From assembly GCA_041476545.1 (NCBI GenBank), contig JBGOTP010000097.1:1-14226 (forward strand): 14,226 nucleotides of DNA. Direction: 5' to 3'. The position numbers were made by a program, and so were the translations under genes. The notes beneath the pieces were generated by a model that was not told the origin of the DNA, ran no database searches, and saw only the letters and a program-made list of their open reading frames with translations. Every line of letters begins with the position of its first letter. Position 1 is the first letter of the stretch. Below are positions 12,760-14,226 of the stretch, piece after piece. The DNA is from JBGOTP01 sp041476545. GTDB lineage: Bacteria; Acidobacteriota; Vicinamibacteria; Vicinamibacterales; CAVVIG01.

Positions 12760-14226
12760 ATGGCCGACGTGAACGCTCCCGCGCAGCTGCACACGGAAGG
12801 CGACCTCGGCGCCGACGAGCGGCGCGTCGAGAGCGAAGACGCGCGACGTGTCGCCGCACGTTACGGCTTCGACTTCGTGGACATGGACACGTTCCGGATC
12901 GACCAGGAGCTCTTCAGATCGATCCCGGCGGATCTCATGCTGCGCTATGGATTCGTGCCCTACCGGCGCGAAGGGCCGGAAGGCCGGACACTCTCGATCG
13001 TCGTATCGGATCCGACCGATCTCCCGATGATCGACGAGCTGGGTGTGCTCCTGGCCACGCCCCTCAAAGTCTCGGTCGGGCCGCGCTCGGCGATCGAATC
13101 GATCCTCAAGAAGAGCGAAAGTTCGCAGCGGGTCCTCGAGGAGGCGACCGAAGGCTTCCAGCTCCAGCTCCTGAAGGAAGACGAAAACGCCGAAGACAAC
13201 CTCACCGTCGAGCGCCTGACGAGCGACATCAGCCCGATCATCCGTCTCATCGACTCCACCATCTACACGGCCATCCAGCGGCGCGCGAGCGACATCCACA
13301 TCGAAACGCAGGACGAGGCCGTCCACGTGAAGTACCGGATCGACGGCGTGCTGCAGCCGGCCATGCGTCCCATCGCGAAACAGTTCCACAGTTCGATCGT
13401 GTCGCGCATCAAGGTCATGGCCGAGCTCGACATCGCGGAAAAGCGCGTGCCGCAGGACGGGCGCTTCAAGCTGCGGATGCCCGGGAAGACGATCGACTTC
13501 CGCGTGTCGATCATGCCGAGCGTGCACGGCGAGGACGCCGTCATTCGTATTCTGGACAAAGAGTCGCTCAGCGAGCAGTTCACCGAGCTCAGCCTCGACA
13601 TCCTCGGATTTCCAAAGGCCGAGCTCAAACGCTTCCGGAAGTACATCGCGGAACCGTACGGGATGGTGCTCGTCACCGGTCCGACGGGCAGCGGCAAGAC
13701 GACCACGCTCTACGCGGCGCTCTCGGAGATCAAGTCGATCGAGGACAAGATCATCACGATTGAAGATCCCGTGGAGTACCAGCTCAAAGGCATCACACAG
13801 ATTCCGATCAACGAGAAGAAGGGACTGACGTTCGCGCGCGGCCTGCGATCGATTCTGCGCCACGACCCGGACAAGATCATGGTGGGCGAGATCCGCGACT
13901 CGGAAACGGCACAGATTGCCATCAACTCGGCGCTGACCGGGCACCTGGTATTCACCACGGTGCACGCCAACAACGTGCTGGACGTGCTGGGCCGCTTCCT
14001 CAACATGGGCGTCGAGGCCTACCAGTTCGTGTCGGCGCTCAACTGTGTGCTGGCGCAGCGGCTCGTGCGCACCATCTGCCACCACTGCACGCGTCCGGCG
14101 AAGGTGTCGCGCGCCCTGCTCGAGGAGTCGCACCTCGATCTGTCGCTCGAGCAGACCCACACGTTTTACGAGGGGATCGGCTGCATCGAGTGCGGTGGCA
14201 CGGGCTTCAAAGGACGGACCGCGATC
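12760..14226 (+). CDS. pilB: PilB/GspE-family secretion/pilus assembly ATPase (3' end outside window)
   Basis: This hexameric cytoplasmic ATPase powers pilin or pseudopilin assembly; 489 residues are visible. The N-terminal GspE/MshEN domain (about 25-120) contains ARRVAARYGFDFVDMD and LRYGFVPYRREG. The arginine-rich linker region (about 155-265) has ASDIHIET and YRIDGVLQ. The motor has Walker A GPTGSGKT (307-314), an Asp box around ITIEDPVEYQ, Walker B IMVGEIRD (373-380), and a His box GHLVFTTVHANN (394-405). Zinc-site cysteines CHHC (440-443) and CIEC (475-478) mark an extension/secretion ATPase and not a PilT retraction ATPase. The start ATG 12760 lies 7 bases after the pilC stop, with AGGA overlapping the stop region. 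The final roughly 60-80 residues should lie beyond the right edge. Confidence 0.95.
   Translation, partial: MADVNAPAQLHTEGDLGADERRVESEDARRVAARYGFDFVDMDTFRIDQELFRSIPADLMLRYGFVPYRREGPEGRTLSIVVSDPTDLPMIDELGVLLATPLKVSVGPRSAIESILKKSESSQRVLEEATEGFQLQLLKEDENAEDNLTVERLTSDISPIIRLIDSTIYTAIQRRASDIHIETQDEAVHVKYRIDGVLQPAMRPIAKQFHSSIVSRIKVMAELDIAEKRVPQDGRFKLRMPGKTIDFRVSIMPSVHGEDAVIRILDKESLSEQFTELSLDILGFPKAELKRFRKYIAEPYGMVLVTGPTGSGKTTTLYAALSEIKSIEDKIITIEDPVEYQLKGITQIPINEKKGLTFARGLRSILRHDPDKIMVGEIRDSETAQIAINSALTGHLVFTTVHANNVLDVLGRFLNMGVEAYQFVSALNCVLAQRLVRTICHHCTRPAKVSRALLEESHLDLSLEQTHTFYEGIGCIECGGTGFKGRTAI

Noticed and set aside
12718..14160. 480-codon open frame on the minus strand
   Set aside because: It is the antisense shadow of the PilB gene, with His/Arg/Asp-rich unnatural composition and no domain, while the plus strand has all ATPase motifs.
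1..14226. CRISPR array, tRNA or rRNA genes, insertion sequences
   Set aside because: No regularly spaced identical repeats with unique spacers, no cloverleaf with matching acceptor stem, and no transposase reading frame were seen on either strand.

Overview
The window looks like chromosomal DNA of a GC-rich, Gram-negative soil-type bacterium, most likely an Acidobacteriota (Vicinamibacteria-like). That placement is inference. It rests on a Pkn-type kinase fused to PD40/WD40-like repeats, abundant small palindromic repeats built around CAGGGCTGAAGCCCTG, a minimal BMC shell/aldehyde dehydrogenase locus, and a PilC/PilB-type secretion pair.

Layout. (1) 1-373: a decaying 42-bp tandem repeat that runs off the left edge, possibly the tail of a repeat protein. 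(2) 374-1250: a degenerate comM 3'-end remnant, followed by a MNT nucleotidyltransferase/HEPN (MntA/HepT-type) toxin-antitoxin pair whose HEPN gene is frameshifted in a GAGAGA run. (3) 1471-10289: genes on the minus strand, in transcription order BMC-H shell protein, CoA-acylating aldehyde dehydrogenase, LysM lytic transglycosylase, ComM-family AAA+ ATPase, and Ser/Thr kinase with a C-terminal beta-propeller. (4) 10363-14226: genes on the plus strand, namely a putative lipoprotein, a PilC/GspF inner-membrane protein, and a PilB/GspE ATPase cut by the right edge.

Functional links. The shell protein and aldehyde dehydrogenase form a two-gene bacterial-microcompartment locus; no other shell gene lies in the window. 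The dehydrogenase carries a C-terminal extension containing a candidate encapsulation helix and a small terminal module. The lytic transglycosylase has its own good sigma70-type promoter and a leader of about 185 nt. That leader contains long nested helices, and the closing helix abuts the Shine-Dalgarno sequence and excludes an alternative hairpin. It is the best candidate here for an undescribed cis-regulatory RNA. The pilC and pilB genes are an operon for a type IV pilus or type II secretion motor.

Other oddities: a palindromic repeat inserted in frame inside the kinase domain, several start codons 6-8 nt downstream of a -10 box (probable leaderless transcripts), and a hairpin presenting the comM start codon in its loop. 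No rRNA, tRNA, IS element or CRISPR array was recognised.
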